DNA from: Cephalotrichum gorgonifer
Lineage: Eukaryota; Ascomycota; Sordariomycetes; Microascales; Microascaceae
Direction of reading: 5' to 3'
Length of the DNA: 64,000 nt
Assembly: GCA_900312665.1 (NCBI GenBank)
Contig: ONZQ02000015.1
Span: 124,001 to 188,000 of the forward strand
Under the pieces are notes generated by a model, which saw only the letters and a list, made by a program, of their open reading frames with translations, did not search any database and was not told the origin of the DNA. The translations under genes were made by a program, and so were the position numbers. This document shows, piece by piece, positions 11,231-23,145 of this stretch; the first letter of the stretch is position 1, and each line of letters begins with the position of its first letter.

Positions 11231-11644
11231 AAGCGATCCCGCTACCTAGCACCAGGCCGCCTTGATGATCTTATGTTCAGATATCAGGATACAGTCATGA
11301 ATGAAACGGGGCCGGGCCTCTTGAAAATGGTATTATTCGGACTCGAAACTAATGTTTTCGTGCTTTATCTCGTCGTATCGTCGCAACTGGGGCCTGTAAA
11401 AACTCCCGTTCCCCTCCGAATCGCGTACACCATCACTATTACACCCCCAAACGGAACAACCTAGAGGGGGGAAAGCCCCAGTAAAAGAAAGGAGCAAAAG
11501 AAGAAGAAAAAGAAAAGGGGTATCTCTGAATTCCACCATTCCTCATGTGACCCAAAACGAAGAAAAATTAATACCGCCAGAACATCCAACAACCCGGGGA
11601 CGACCCGGGTTATTGAGGGGCTTGCTTGGCGTGGCGATTAGAAA
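11231..11644. other. Convergent intergenic region
   Basis: No gene seen between the 3' ends of the chitinase-like gene and the MARVEL-like gene; contains a purine-rich A/G tract near 11484-11520. Confidence 0.5.
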
Positions 11645-12435
11645 TTACGCGTTGGCGTACGGCGTCGGGCCGGGCTGGGTCTGCATCTTCGCGGTGGCGC
11701 TGGTGTTGTGCTTCCGAAGCTCGAGACCCTCGAAGACGGTCACGGCGGTGAAGATTGCCCTGGATTTTGATTGTTAGCGATTCCAGGTATTTCTCCAGTA
11801 TGCTGTTTGTCGCTGGATTCTCTTCCCATTTCCATTTACTCCACTCCCCTGGTCTGGTTCTGTTTTCCTTGTTCCAAGTCGGCTCCATCGGTATCTTCAT
11901 TCCGGTTGCCGGCCCGGGAGCCCGTGTTTTCGGGTCTCCTGCCCTGCGACCCTCTTTTTCTTTTTCCTTTTCGGCCCCCACACGCCGACATGAGGAGACA
12001 TGAGGATTATACGTAAAACCGGGGAACAAAAGAAACCAGAAAGAAAAGAAAGAGAAAAACTACTCACCAGATGAAGAACGCAAAGGCCACGCCAGCCTGC
12101 CACGATCGACATAGCCCATTCCTGCTGCACCCGTCCGGCGTACCCAGCCTGTCCGCGGCAGCAATAGCGCCCGCGAACCAGAAGAGGGAGGTGACGACGA
12201 GCAGCGCGGCGGGCGCGAAGCGGTGGAAGAGCCGGGGCAGGAAGCGAGGCGCGAGGACTAGGTAGGCGAGGACGAGGAGGGACCAGACGCTGCTGAAGAT
12301 GAGGAAGTTGATCGAGTCCGGGGAGAAGTCGCCCGTCCTGTTGGCGACGTGGGCGGTTAGGCCGAGCTCGATGATGCAGAAGACCGCGAGGACGGCGGCG
12401 GCCACGGTCGTGAGGCTGTAGCCTGCGACCATCAT
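11645..12435 (-). CDS. MARVEL-like four-helix membrane protein
   Basis: Exons 12068-12435 and 11645-11759 (minus strand) with a 308-bp intron, the longest in the window; the Trp codon TG|G is split. 160 residues. Hydrophobic helices: about 5-27 (VAAAVLAVFCIIELGLTAHV), 45-65 (FLIFSSVWSLLVLAYLVL), 75-98 (AALLVVTSLFWFAGAIAAA) and 115-135 (WQAGVAFAFFIWAIFTAVTV). The loop before helix 4 holds two Cys (GCSRNGLC), a usual feature of fungal MARVEL proteins. It ends in a short polar tail. Such proteins sit in membrane microdomains; no specific role is claimed. Confidence 0.82.
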
Positions 12436-15400
12436 CTTGGGCGGTTTTTTGGCGGGGTTTTCAAGGTAGGTTCAACTAAGTGGCGGACTGTATGGTGTGG
12501 TGTGGTTCTTCGCTTGGCGGGGGATCGCGCTGTGTGGTTTTATGAGTGAGTGGAAGTTGGTGTAAGCGCACAGTCGGCAGTCAGCAGCTGCAGAGGAGGA
12601 GGGGCAGGTAGATATGTAATTTTTTTTTCTTTGCGACAGATGGGAAGGAAGGAGAATGTGGAGGGTGGGATGATCGACGGGAAGGAGGGGGGCAAGCCTA
12701 TTTCATAAATGCTACTCATTAACTTGTAATGTACAAGCATACGACGTAGGAAGGGCCGGAAGGTGGTGTGTGTGTCCCATGGGACAGAAAGCCAAGATGC
12801 TCGGCGGCGAGGTGATTGGCGGGTTGGAGGGGTGAAGGTGTGCGACGACGTACTTGTACTCACTTCTCCCCAAGCCAAGTGACTACTTACCCGTATTAGT
12901 GCAAGCAGCTGGTAGTGTGACTATGTATTCCTGACTACCAGTTAGACCCAGTTTTTAGGTTTCTTCAGATCGAGACAGCTGTTTTACCCCAGGGAAACAA
13001 GAAAAGAAGTGCTGATGACTTTCTTTCTTCTTCCTTCCTCCCTCTTTTAAAGTGGAGGGGCATCTCTGGATTGAGATCTCTCCTCGATGTGTCAGGGGGG
13101 GGGGGCAATCCTCGTCGCATGTCGCATGTTGGGCTCCTCCCAAAAAGAAAGAAGACAGAAGAGTAGAGCAAGGTACGGAAAGGGCTTAGGACGAACTAAT
13201 GCCGCGTGGTCTGCGGATGGAAACGGCGATCCAGAACCACTCAGCCCCAAGGAAAGAGAGACAAGAGTGCGTCAGATACCGCTTCCGGCAATCTTCGAAC
13301 CTATCGTATGCTATCTGGGTTGGTCATAAGACCAGGGACGTCCCCGGTTCAGGCCTCCGTCATTGCTGCCGTACATCGTACAAGTACTCATCCGTATATC
13401 GGAGGGCCTGGGTAGGAAATGATGAGGAGGGTATTAACTCCCAGAACTCAGGGATGGTAATAAACGCGTCATCTCCATATTGGCCACAGGGGAGATATTG
13501 CGCCGAACACTCATACATACATGTTACATTGGTGGTGCCGAGGTACAGGGTGACTTGTACTTGGGACTACTGGGGACCAATTAATTCCAAGTCCTCGTTT
13601 CCACCCACCCGCTGTTCCTGCCTTCCACTGCCGGGATGGAATCAGAAATGGAAACGAGAGAAAACTGCGAAAGTACTTGTCATGAACGCACGCCGGCCCC
13701 GCTTTCCCCTTCCCTGTCCCGGTTGTAACTCATATTACATATCATCTGTGCATTCTCTTCATCTTCTTCCAGAAAAAAAAAAGCGCTAATTATTAGGTAC
13801 AAGGTACTCGCAGCCTTATGATTTGTAGAATACGTCATTTCTCTCTTTTGAAACCTTTTTTTTTGCCCAAGAAAAGAAGGCGAGTGAGCCAAGAGCCAAG
13901 CCGGGTTTTGCATACATATCCATTTCTCCCTTTGATATACAAGTATGTTCATGGTTCAGATCTCTTCATGGAATGGTGGGAGGAGTCCCAACGTGAAACA
14001 TGACGGTCTTGCTTTAAGTTTTAGGTTCCTACATGTCGGCCATCCATCCGCCGCCCTTGGATCTTATTTTGTTCCTTACTTTTATTTTCTTTGCGCCTTC
14101 TCGGCTCTCGCGTTTCTCCGATTTCTCATGAGTAAGTAGAGGGAGGGGAGGGAGCCCATGCCGTCGTCATCGACTGGACTCAGCTCTTCTTGGCGGCAGT
14201 GGGGACTAAATCGCACCGCCATCCATCGTGGCTGCTACCCTCGTCGCCAAGCTGCGGCGGAGTGGCGTCACGTCACGGACTGGCTGGCGAGCTAGGTGGT
14301 CTCGAACGAGTGATGCAAGGACCGATTGGATCGTGATTGGGCTTATTCCGACCCAGCGAACAAGTCCGCCCAAGACTATTTTCGGCTCGAACCGCCAAGC
14401 TTGTAGTTAATTAATCGTTACCCTCCCTTCCAGATGAGAGCAGTGGGAGATTACAGGGTAGCGACAGGGAGCTCATAATCTGTGCCAGCATTGAGACAAG
14501 TAGCTGGTTTCTTGCCGACGTTCCGAGGGTTCTCTACTTGCCCTTGCTCCTGAGTCGTTCCTTACATGGGTCAGGGATTTGATTCTCTTCAATAGTTGTG
14601 ATTAGTCATGTAAGAAGCGGCAGATCATTCGTGTGCTTGTTCGGATGAGGCGGGAGCGAGGTTTACTACTACGAGTGAGTTGTCGTACGAGCGCGGCTCG
14701 CCTGAGCATGTATTAGTGCGATTTGCGCCTGCCTCCCGAACAGCACATGGACTGTCGTACCGAAGCTCTACAATTCCACGGCAAGCGCTGCGTCCTTCCC
14801 GTTTCCCCACGAAATAACAGCATTATAATAGTGTACAGCATTACTACAAACAGTAAAAGGAGCGGTTCTTGCTGCTAACACCGGGGGGAGCTACGTCATT
14901 CTCGAGTCGTAGTCCTCTCCCCATCCCCGGAACCTAGCGAGCATCTTCCCAGCACCGACCTAGTTGCATGCCGTCCGTCACTGCATATTGCCTGACCCTC
15001 TCCCGTGCGCCGCCCATTTTTCAAAAATCGAACGAGGGGGAAAAACTATGGCTATAGTGACCGGGTCACAGGGGGCGCAAATCCCCCGGCCCCCCCAGCG
15101 CCAACCCCGGAAAGGGAAATTTGCCGTGCTCGAAATGATGATATCATATGTCTCCGGGAACACATGCCCATTCGCTGGCTCCGTGCCAATTAACCCCGCC
15201 CCCGCCTCAACCCACGCTACGGCGTTCCACCGGGAGCACACCGAGAAATGGCCAAAGGTCCTCCCCGCGCGGTACGGGTAGCTAACAGTAGCAGCGGGAG
15301 TTTCTTTGACTGGACGAACCTGGGTGGAGCCGAGTGGGGGAAAGGGCTGAACTTTAAAAATAAGCGATCAGAGTTGGAAACGAGGAAGTGGGTACATTAT

Positions 15401-15984
15401 TCGGAGGGAGGGAGGGAGTCTCGATATTGGTGTTAGTGGTGGAGGGAGGGGTCAGACATGGCTACCTCCACGGAACGGAGCTCGGGTTCAGTCGGTCACG
15501 AGCACGAATGAACCCGGGCACGACCGCCAGGGATTGGGGGCGGGGAGAACATGGGAAGGAGCGATGCTGGCTGGTGGGAATGACACGGGAAACATATGGC
15601 GGGGGGGGGTTTCCCCACGCGCGGGGTTCCCATGCCACCAAACCAACCTTGCTCACCTCATCCTCCCTCCCTCTCCCTTGATTATCCCCTTGAAGCGAAG
15701 CCAACCACGCCACCACATGGAATGCATACTCTTACAGGGGCATGCACGCCTCTTAAAAAGAACATGACACCCTTTCAACCCGGGCCGCTAAGGTCCAATC
15801 CATCCTGATCCCTTCCCTTCTCATCATCCCGTCGTATTCATCCATTCACCACAGACGTCACACCACCCACCTACCGCCTCGAAGCTCTAAAACACCAACA
15901 ACATCAACACCACGATAACGAGCAAAATACCCCGTCAAGGAAAAGAAAAGAAAAGAAGGTAGCAAAAAACACAGCTTGCCCACC
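12436..15984. other. Long gene-free stretch
   Basis: About 3.5 kb without a gene I can support. Open frames of up to 196 codons exist (13199-13789) but show no recognisable motif, signal peptide or GC3 bias. There are several homopolymer and purine/pyrimidine tracts (G-run at 13096, G-run near 15602). The last 150 bp, rich in C/A, is the likely promoter and 5' UTR of the RPEL gene. Confidence 0.5.
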
Positions 15985-16638
15985 ATGTCCAACCTGTCCG
16001 ACCTCGACACCTCGCGATCGCCCCCAACGCACCGCAACATCGACGAGACGCCCATCTCGCCCGTCCAGCAGGCGAACCCGGAGCGGAGGAACTCGCTGGA
16101 GCATCACCTGCAGCACCGCCCCGGCCGCGAGGACCTCATTGAGAGTATGTTTCCTCTCCCCTCTCTTTTCTTCTTCTCTCCTCTCACCAACCTCCGGTTC
16201 TCTCCCTCACCAATTCTCCTCCTCCTCCCCCATTCCTACATGTCTCGAAAACCTGGTACTAATGTCGGTCTTCGTTCGCAGAGAACATCCTACCGGACAC
16301 GTCCGCCGCGCCGGCCCTCCAGGCTCATCAAGTAGAGGTACGGAACCCTTGGACCTGCTGAAACCCACGCATATGGGGGAGGGATATGGAGAGTTCGGAG
16401 ACTTGCCCGAGGAAAGAGGGGGGAGGGCATTCGTGTGTGCGACGCGGCTAACACCCGAAAAAAATCACAGCTCAAGAAACACATGCTCGCCGACACCCTC
16501 AACGAGAAGATCGCCCACCGCCCGGACTCGAAGGAGCTCGTCGAGGAGGGCGTCCTGAGCGAGGACCCCCTGGCCGCCAGGCGGAGGTACGAGGAGGCCA
16601 TGGAGGACGAGTATGCCAAGAGGGAAGGGGGCGCCTGA
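15985..16638 (+). CDS. Small RPEL-repeat (actin-binding) protein
   Basis: Exons 15985-16144, 16282-16337 and 16471-16638 join in phase to 127 residues. Two RPEL motifs are seen: HRPGREDLIEKNILPD and HRPDSKELVEEGVLSED. In animals RPEL motifs bind monomeric G-actin (MRTF, Phactr); many fungi have a short stand-alone RPEL protein like this. The first motif is split by intron 1 exactly at DLIE|KNIL. The N-terminal 35 residues are Ser/Thr/Pro-rich and disordered. The pyrimidine-rich introns with clear acceptors support the model. Function in fungi is not known to me beyond likely actin binding. Confidence 0.85.
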
Positions 16639-17131
16639 CCGGTTCCCTCTCCCGCTTACACCCCCTTTGATGCGTTGAGTTGGGTTGCGTGGTATATCCC
16701 CTGTATGTGTCGTGAGTGGGAGACCGAGTCGTCTCCGCTGGGTCCCTCTCTGGATTGACGTGCTTTTTCCTAGAGAGGAGTCTGTTTCATTATTATGTTG
16801 TCTTTTTTTTCTTGGGAAGTATATGGAAACAAAGTCTTTCGCGTTCCGCCCCATGTGTCCAAGTTTGCGGTTCAAAGTGGCCGTTCTGGCTGTTGATGAA
16901 GTGGTTGTTTGTATTATGTTAACGTTTGTCTAAAACGTATCATGTCCTGCCCTACTCGTCCGTCGCGTCATATATGCAGAAGTCTAGCGCCCAATATCCC
17001 AGAATCAAATTCCAAAGAAAACTCCCCTCGCGCCGTCCGTGTTGCGGTCTAGTCCGATCCCATGATGATGACACAAGAAAAAAAATGATAAAACAAGAGA
17101 GTCCGGTTGCCCCTCGAGGGTCAGAGTTGGC
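16639..17131. other. Convergent intergenic region
   Basis: No gene seen; 3' flanks of the RPEL gene and of the small Ser/Tyr-rich gene. Confidence 0.5.
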
Positions 17132-17445
17132 TCAGCGCCTGTAGGGCGACGAGGACGAGTACTCGTACGACCTCGAGTTGTAGCTGGATGGAGAGGGGGC
17201 CGATAGGTCCTCGATACCGCTGTTGTGGTTGTGGACTACGACGCCGCCCTTCTGCGTCGAGGTGGAGGTGTGCTTGGCTAGGAGTCTGTTAGCTTCTGAC
17301 GCTCCGGCGGCGAATGTGGAATGGAATGGGACTGTGGGGGAGGCTTACCTGCTCCATACTCTCGGTACTCGCGCTCGTAGTAGGCCGACGAGGAGCTCGA
17401 GCGGGAGCTGGGGGTAGTGGAGGTGGTGATGACGGTGGCAGGCAT
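17132..17445 (-). CDS. Small Ser/Tyr-rich protein of unknown function
   Basis: Exons 17349-17445 and 17132-17277 (minus strand), 71-bp intron with GTAAG donor and a GCTAAC branch before the TAG acceptor; 80 residues. Starts MPATVITTSTTPSSR, followed by a Ser run and YYEREYREYG, then GGVVVHNHNSGIEDLSAPS, and ends in a Tyr/Ser/Arg-rich tail (SYEYSSSSPYRR). No signal peptide, membrane helix or known domain; probably disordered. Too short for most ORF callers, but phase, splice signals and codon use agree. Function not recognised. Confidence 0.6.
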
Positions 17446-19377
17446 GGTCGCGGGATGTATCTGACAGATGAAGAGAGAATCTGGAAGCTGGATGGCTGGA
17501 GACCGGCGCGAGGTGCTACGGGTCTGGTATAGGCCTTGACGATATGTCTGGAGTGAGGCGTAGAAGAGGATGGCCTAGCAAGAGACTCGAGATTGCAGGA
17601 TGTAAGTTGAGAGGGGAAAGGGCGGGAAGGAAGCTTGAGCTTGCGAGGTGTAAGTCAAGAAGTTTGAGCGATGTGTATGATGTATGGTGAGAGGATGGAA
17701 GTGCAGGAGTAGATGAGAGGGCGAGGGAAGTCGAGGTTATATAGATGAATCTACAGAGGAACGAAGGCACACTTGAGCAAGAGGCAGTCGAGATATAGAA
17801 GGAGGGGGGTGTGTGTCCGAGAAGCTCCCAAGCTATGTTATCCTAGGAATTCAAGGAAGGAAACACCACCCCCCACCCCCCTCTCCCCTCTCCTCCAATG
17901 TAACAAAATGTACTTTTGGAAGCGTCCATATCCATACGGAGACAATAGCAACAGGAAGAGTCACACCTATGTGGGTGAGATCTAGGCCGGAAATGACAGG
18001 AGAGAGAGATGTACTCGGTCTCGGAAGGGGGCGTGTGTGTATGTGTGTGCGGAGAAACCCGTCGTCTCACGGGGAATAGAATTAGAAAAAAAGGGACCCG
18101 AGGCGAATTGAGGCTCGCAGGCACCCATCCCAAGCCCCGCCCCTGCCAAAATCCATAATATACTTTCCACCCGTGGAGGAAGAATAGAGGCGATGCGCCG
18201 CCTCGAGGAGCCCCGTTCTGGCCAAGTGAGGTCCTCTGCGGGTCGGCTTTTCAGGGATGGTGCCTGGATGGAAACGGGTGCACAGTGCATGCCATACTGT
18301 TGGCTGTTGACCCCGTGAGAGGTAGGTACCTCGAGGGGCGGCGAAGGCCTGAAATGACACTTATCTTGAGGGGCAAATGAGGAGGCTGGGGGATTTTTTA
18401 GGGAGTTTGGGGGCCGAAAGTGGTTGATTCTCCAGGCAGAAATCCGTCGGGGCGGATAACTGGATATCTCGATATCTGGATAGAGGATGGGGAGGTGGTA
18501 TTAGATGGTCTTAGGTCGGCAGATGCCTGGGGAATGTGGAGTCTGGGTTCCTAAAGCAGGTACTCCATAATACGGAGTATGGTACTCTTCTTTCTTAGGC
18601 ATCTCCCGACCCGTGCTTGTGCTCGTGATTGAAGCTAGTAGTAGTTTGAATAGTACTCGACTCGCTCGGATACGAGGATACTCGTATCTTTTACTCGCTT
18701 CTGTGTGGGCGCAATTGAACTTTCACCTGAGGCAGCAGGGGGGTACTTACAAACTGGCAACTACAACCCACGCCCCCTGCCTCAATGTCCTCGGGAACAA
18801 ATGACGCGAGTGCGCAGAATCGCAGAACTGGAGAAGGTACACTATTTCCCATTGCGTACGCACCCAATGGCTTCGAGGCTGGATTTGGGGGAATGCAGGA
18901 ACCTACCTAGAGAGTATAAAGTACCCGGGTGACAGCCCTACCGGATACGGGTATGTATGTACATGTATATCCCGCGCAGGATGGCTGCATGGAGTAACCA
19001 GGAGATCGTGCCAGTTTCCCCATACTAGCCTATCTCATCGCTATTCAGTACCATTTATTAGTTGTACCCGCATGTCCTCTTCTCGATCTCTCGAATAGGT
19101 GATAACTAGTGTCTACGGAGGTGTGTTGTAGTCGATATCCTTTCCTGGAGTGTCTCGGGTGACGAGCGCCTCGAGAGAAGAAGGAGAAGAATAGAATAAA
19201 CGAGAGTAACAAAGTTTATCAACTTGGAAAAAAAGTTTTTGCACTTCGGGGCGTTCATGGGAAGTTTTGGGAAATATCCAAGACATTGAATGACGCTCAC
19301 GGGGTGGGGTGCGCCCATAATGAAGGTTGTCGAGATATCAATGGGTGGAGGGGTACGCATTTCCACTGGTTGACAGG

Positions 19378-19500
19378 ATGGGGAAGGGGCAACGGATGGG
19401 TCCATCGATGGGGGGAGTGGAAAAGGCAATGGGCCCCCTTGAGGGGAAGGGGAAGGGGCAATGGACCCCTCGAGGGGAGGTGAGGGGCAACCTACCGGGA
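19378..19500. repeat. Imperfect G-rich minisatellite
   Basis: The unit GGGGAAGGGGCAA(C/T)GGA occurs at about 19380 and 19450, mixed with partial copies and (C)4-GAGGGGA segments. Several G4 runs on the plus strand could form quadruplexes. Confidence 0.6.
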
Positions 19501-20081
19501 CGGGCACCGGGCTGGAGTCAACACCAAGAGTAGTGAATGGGGTCTTGGCCGTGGAGGTACCCACTGGTCAAGACGCACTGTGCCAGGTACAGCACTCGGC
19601 CTCCAGTGCCTGTTCCCAGACCAGTGAGTTAGAGTTGACTGTGCCCCCCTCGTTCCTGTCGTCGCGGCCCAAGGCGCGCCTCACTCGCCAGAAGATGCAC
19701 ATTTGGGCGAACAACAGGCGCCGCGCCCCCCATCCCCGTAGGTGAAGTGTTCAGCACTGGACGGTCCCGACACCTTTTTACGAAGCACCGCCAGCTCCGT
19801 GCTCTCCCGGGTGCCGGTCTAGGCCTTTCTTCATTTTATTTTTCGCCACCCGCCAACAGGACAGCAGGCAGGGCGCAGCCGCCGATGAGTCAGTCTACCC
19901 GAATGTCGAATATCCAATGGATGGGCATGGAATGTGGAATATACTTGTACGGGCTGCTAGTTTGGAGCCCAAGGAAAGTGGTGCCTAGAATTTGAGGAGT
20001 GAGAGAGATCCTGGTCGGCCGTGTACGCTGGGGCGTGGGAATGGCGCCAAGACGGGTCTCAGTCCCGAGCGGTTTAGTGAA

Positions 20082-20110
20082 GGTGATGGTGATGATGATG
20101 ATGATGGTGT
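20082..20110. repeat. GAT/ATG trinucleotide microsatellite
   Basis: A short run of GATGGT/GATGAT units. No gene assigned around it. Confidence 0.7.
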
Positions 20111-21297
20111 TGGTTGGCCTTGGTGATGGATACAATGGTCCGATGCTGCCTGGACCCCCCTGTTCGTGGTACTTCGTAGATCTCGATCCGGCGGATATTC
20201 CCTGGAATCCTGTCCCTTCCCCAATTAAGAAATCTGAGACCCGCCGGCGCGGCGGCGAATTTAATGTTGTTCGACGATACCTGCCCGGTTTCTTTGTCCC
20301 TCTTCTTTTCTTGTCTCATTTTTTCGTTCCCTGTCGACACGATCTGCGCCTGTACACCGTGGCACACGCAGTCCAACATGGAACACGGACAACGCCGGCA
20401 GAGTCAAGGCTAGCTGGCGTATTCCGGCGCCTTCCAATCTCTTCTTCGTGTCTCTACTGTTCTCGCCCGCCCGAGACGGGAGTCTTGGGCTGTGCTGGGG
20501 GTGTGTGGGGGTGTAACAGGTGAACGGTGGGAGATGGGAGGAGGTGGAAGTTGGGCGTGGTTCAAGGTGGTATCCAAGGCAAGCCAGCCATGTGACTGGC
20601 TAGCGATGGAGATGGAGAAACGAGTAGCCGGGGGCTTGGATTCCCTCGACTCGAGAAACACCTGGCCAGCTGCCGGTGTGTACGACATGGAGAGGACCAG
20701 CCGTTGGTCCCCGTCACTGTTACTGTCCATCCCTTGCGAGGCTTGCAAAGCTCGTAAGCCTCGCGCCCGGCTGTGTGTTGTGTGCGAGGCGCGGGTGGGT
20801 GGCGAGATCGCTGATGAGGCGCGCGAATGTGCGGCGCCCTGCATTCCATCTAGATAGTACTATTAGTGTAACATTCACCGCCAGAGGCGCCCAAGCTCTC
20901 TCTCTCTGCGTATCTGGAGCTCGCCGGTCTCTTTGGCCCAAACTAGTTATTACTGGAGGAGCATGTGTCTGATCGAGGCTACGGGCAGGAGCTACGCGGG
21001 AAGGATTACAGGCAGGCAGGTAGGTGGTGGGGCGGCCATCCTTTAACCTTTAAGCTAGAGGAGACTGGAGCTCTCATTGGCCAATCAGCACTCCTCTGAC
21101 GTGCTGGAACCCGTGCCTGCACTCTGTCCTTCTATCCCTGAAGCTACGTCGCAACATCCGGCAGAAATTCAATTCGAGGGTCAAGTCGCCATCAAGTCAC
21201 CGCCAAGCCGCCCCTCTCCTTCCTCACCAACCCACGAACACCGACACCAGCCACCACAGACACACTCACACCCAAACCACCCAACCACCACACAACC

Positions 21298-22137
21298 ATG
21301 AAGCTCTCCCTCACCATCGCCCTCCTCGCCTCGGCCTTCGGCTTCGTCGCCGCCGAGGAGCTGGGGATCGAGGTCACCCACGCCGTCGAGTGCGACCGCA
21401 AGTCCAAGGCCGGCGACCAGATCGAGGTGCACTACAAGGGCACCCTCGCCTCCACCGGCGAGAAGTTCGACTCCAGTACGCCATTGGCCTTCCTCTCCTC
21501 CCCTTCCCGCCTAGCGATGCGGTGGGTGGCGGCTAGCTAACAGACCCTGTCCGACAGGCTTCGACCGCAACAGGCCCCTCGGGTTCAAGCTCGGCGGCGG
21601 CCAGGTGATCAAGGGGTTCGTTTTCGCTACCCTCTTTCTTTCCCTGGTTCTGGTGGTGGTAGTAGGAAATGCTAACGTCTGCGGATAACAGCTGGGACCA
21701 GGGCCTTCTTGACATGTGCCCCGGCGAGAAGAGGTATGTCACTTCGCCTTCCAACCCCGCCCCCGGATCTACCGTCTACCGGAGAGAATAGGCGAGCGAA
21801 TCCCTTTATCAGTTCCCTGCTAACAGATAAACCTACACCAGGACCCTGACCATCCCCCCCGAGTTCGGCTACGGCGACCGCGGCGTCGGCCCCATCCCCG
21901 GCGGCGCGACCCTCAGTACGACTCCCACCACCCACCACCCCCCTCCCCTCTGCTCCCAGCCCCCGCTGGCCGGCGCGGATAATATGTTTCTTTTTGGCTA
22001 ACCCCCCGTGTGTGCGTAGTCTTCGAGACCGAGCTCGTCAGCATCAAGGGCGTTCCCAGCAAGGTAAAACCGCGGCCAATAGTCCCGGAGGGTAACGGCT
22101 GGAACTGGGGCTAACTAAAGTGCAGGAGGAACTCTAA
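21298..22137 (+). CDS. fkb2: ER FKBP-type peptidyl-prolyl isomerase (FKBP2)
   Basis: Exons 21298-21475, 21558-21615, 21692-21733, 21842-21915, 22020-22063 and 22126-22137 join in phase to 135 residues. Signal peptide 1-20 (MKLSLTIALLASAFGFVAAE). FKBP core: VHYKGTLASTGEKFDSS, then FDRNRPLGFKLGGGQVIKGWDQG, TLTIPPEFGYGDRGVGPIPGGATL and FETELVSIKG, with the usual active-site aromatics. The last exon is only 12 nt and encodes EEL-stop, giving the tail KEEL, a plausible HDEL-like ER-retention signal. Catalyses prolyl cis-trans isomerisation in the ER lumen and should bind FK506. Five introns in 840 bp make it the most intron-dense gene here. Confidence 0.93.
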
Positions 22138-23145
22138 ATGGTTTGGGAAATAATGATAATGCAAGTACACGTGGTGTTGTCTCGGGGGAGGGGCTGGTTT
22201 TGGGTAGGTGACTGATAGTATAGAGATGCTTTACTGAGACACATTAGAGACAGACTTGTCTAGGAAGGGGATATACCCATTGGAATACGAGTACAGCCAG
22301 CCTTCTCGTATCCTGTCTGGAATTCGTAAACTGGTAAACTAGCTCGCCCGCCATTGAAACTAAGGGACGGTGTATTAAACCGCAAGGACAATGTGGTGAG
22401 TGAGGTCTCCTAGTCGTGGAGCTAGAACTTCGAGCTCGACTTTCTCGTACGTAAAGCTGTAATCTGGCCCGTTCCAACTTGTCCAATTCAGCTCCTGTTA
22501 GGGGAAGGTACAGGTGGGTGGCTCTGAATAGGCTGAACCCGTTAAAGTACCATTCCAGCGTTGTATACCCTTGTCCCACACCGCAATAACGCACTAAACC
22601 TAAGTATACCTGCCACATCTGGTACCTGTTAACCTTGCCTACCTGCCACCAGGATGTTTCGGCCGAACCTCTCTCTCCCCCTCTTGGCAGACCAGAAATA
22701 AAAGGGTAAAAAAAACACCAAACGGACGGAACAACAACTTGAGCATGCGCATACCTCGCTATCAACCTACAGTACATGAATGACCATCGCATAACGAATA
22801 GCGTCTTCTTTATCCCCGGGGCAATTACCTCAGACACAGCACCGTGATGGAGGTCAGGGAAAACGGCGATGACACGAATATAAAGAACGCGCCGTTCTCC
22901 ACATAATTTAAATCCATCCGCGTCGGGGGGACTTGACGTCGAAGCAGGGAGGGTAGCCGGGAAGAAGAGCCAGGAGAGAGGAGAAGAAGAAAGAGACGAG
23001 AGAAGCTGCGGGAGAAGCAGAGTCGCTTGGCCCCGTCCTCTGCCTCTGAACAATCCGTGGTCCCGCTCACCGAGGTCACCGCCATTTCCGCGCTCTTCCA
23101 TCCCCCACTCCCTTCTCGCCGTAATCCCTAGAGAAGAAGAGATAG
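22138..23145. other. Intergenic region between FKBP and Trk genes
   Basis: No supported gene. A 285-codon frame on the minus strand (22244-23101) has no recognisable motif and atypical codon use. The missing first exon of the Trk gene could lie here, but no good candidate was found. Confidence 0.45.

Larger units (their letters stand above)
17446..21297. other. Long gene-free stretch with G-rich and GAT repeats
   Basis: About 3.9 kb with no gene I can support. It contains an imperfect G-rich tandem repeat (about 19380-19500) and a GAT/ATG microsatellite (about 20082-20110). The last 200 bp, rich in CA/CCA, is the likely 5' UTR and promoter of the FKBP gene. Confidence 0.5.

Noticed and set aside
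13199..13789. 196-codon plus-strand frame
   Set aside because: No motif, signal peptide or codon bias; residue composition looks random.
19106..19564. 152-codon minus-strand Pro/Ser-rich frame
   Set aside because: Created by the G-rich minisatellite; no supporting signals.
22244..23101. 285-codon open frame on the minus strand
   Set aside because: No recognisable domain, atypical codon use, low-complexity N-terminus; it overlaps the presumed Trk promoter.
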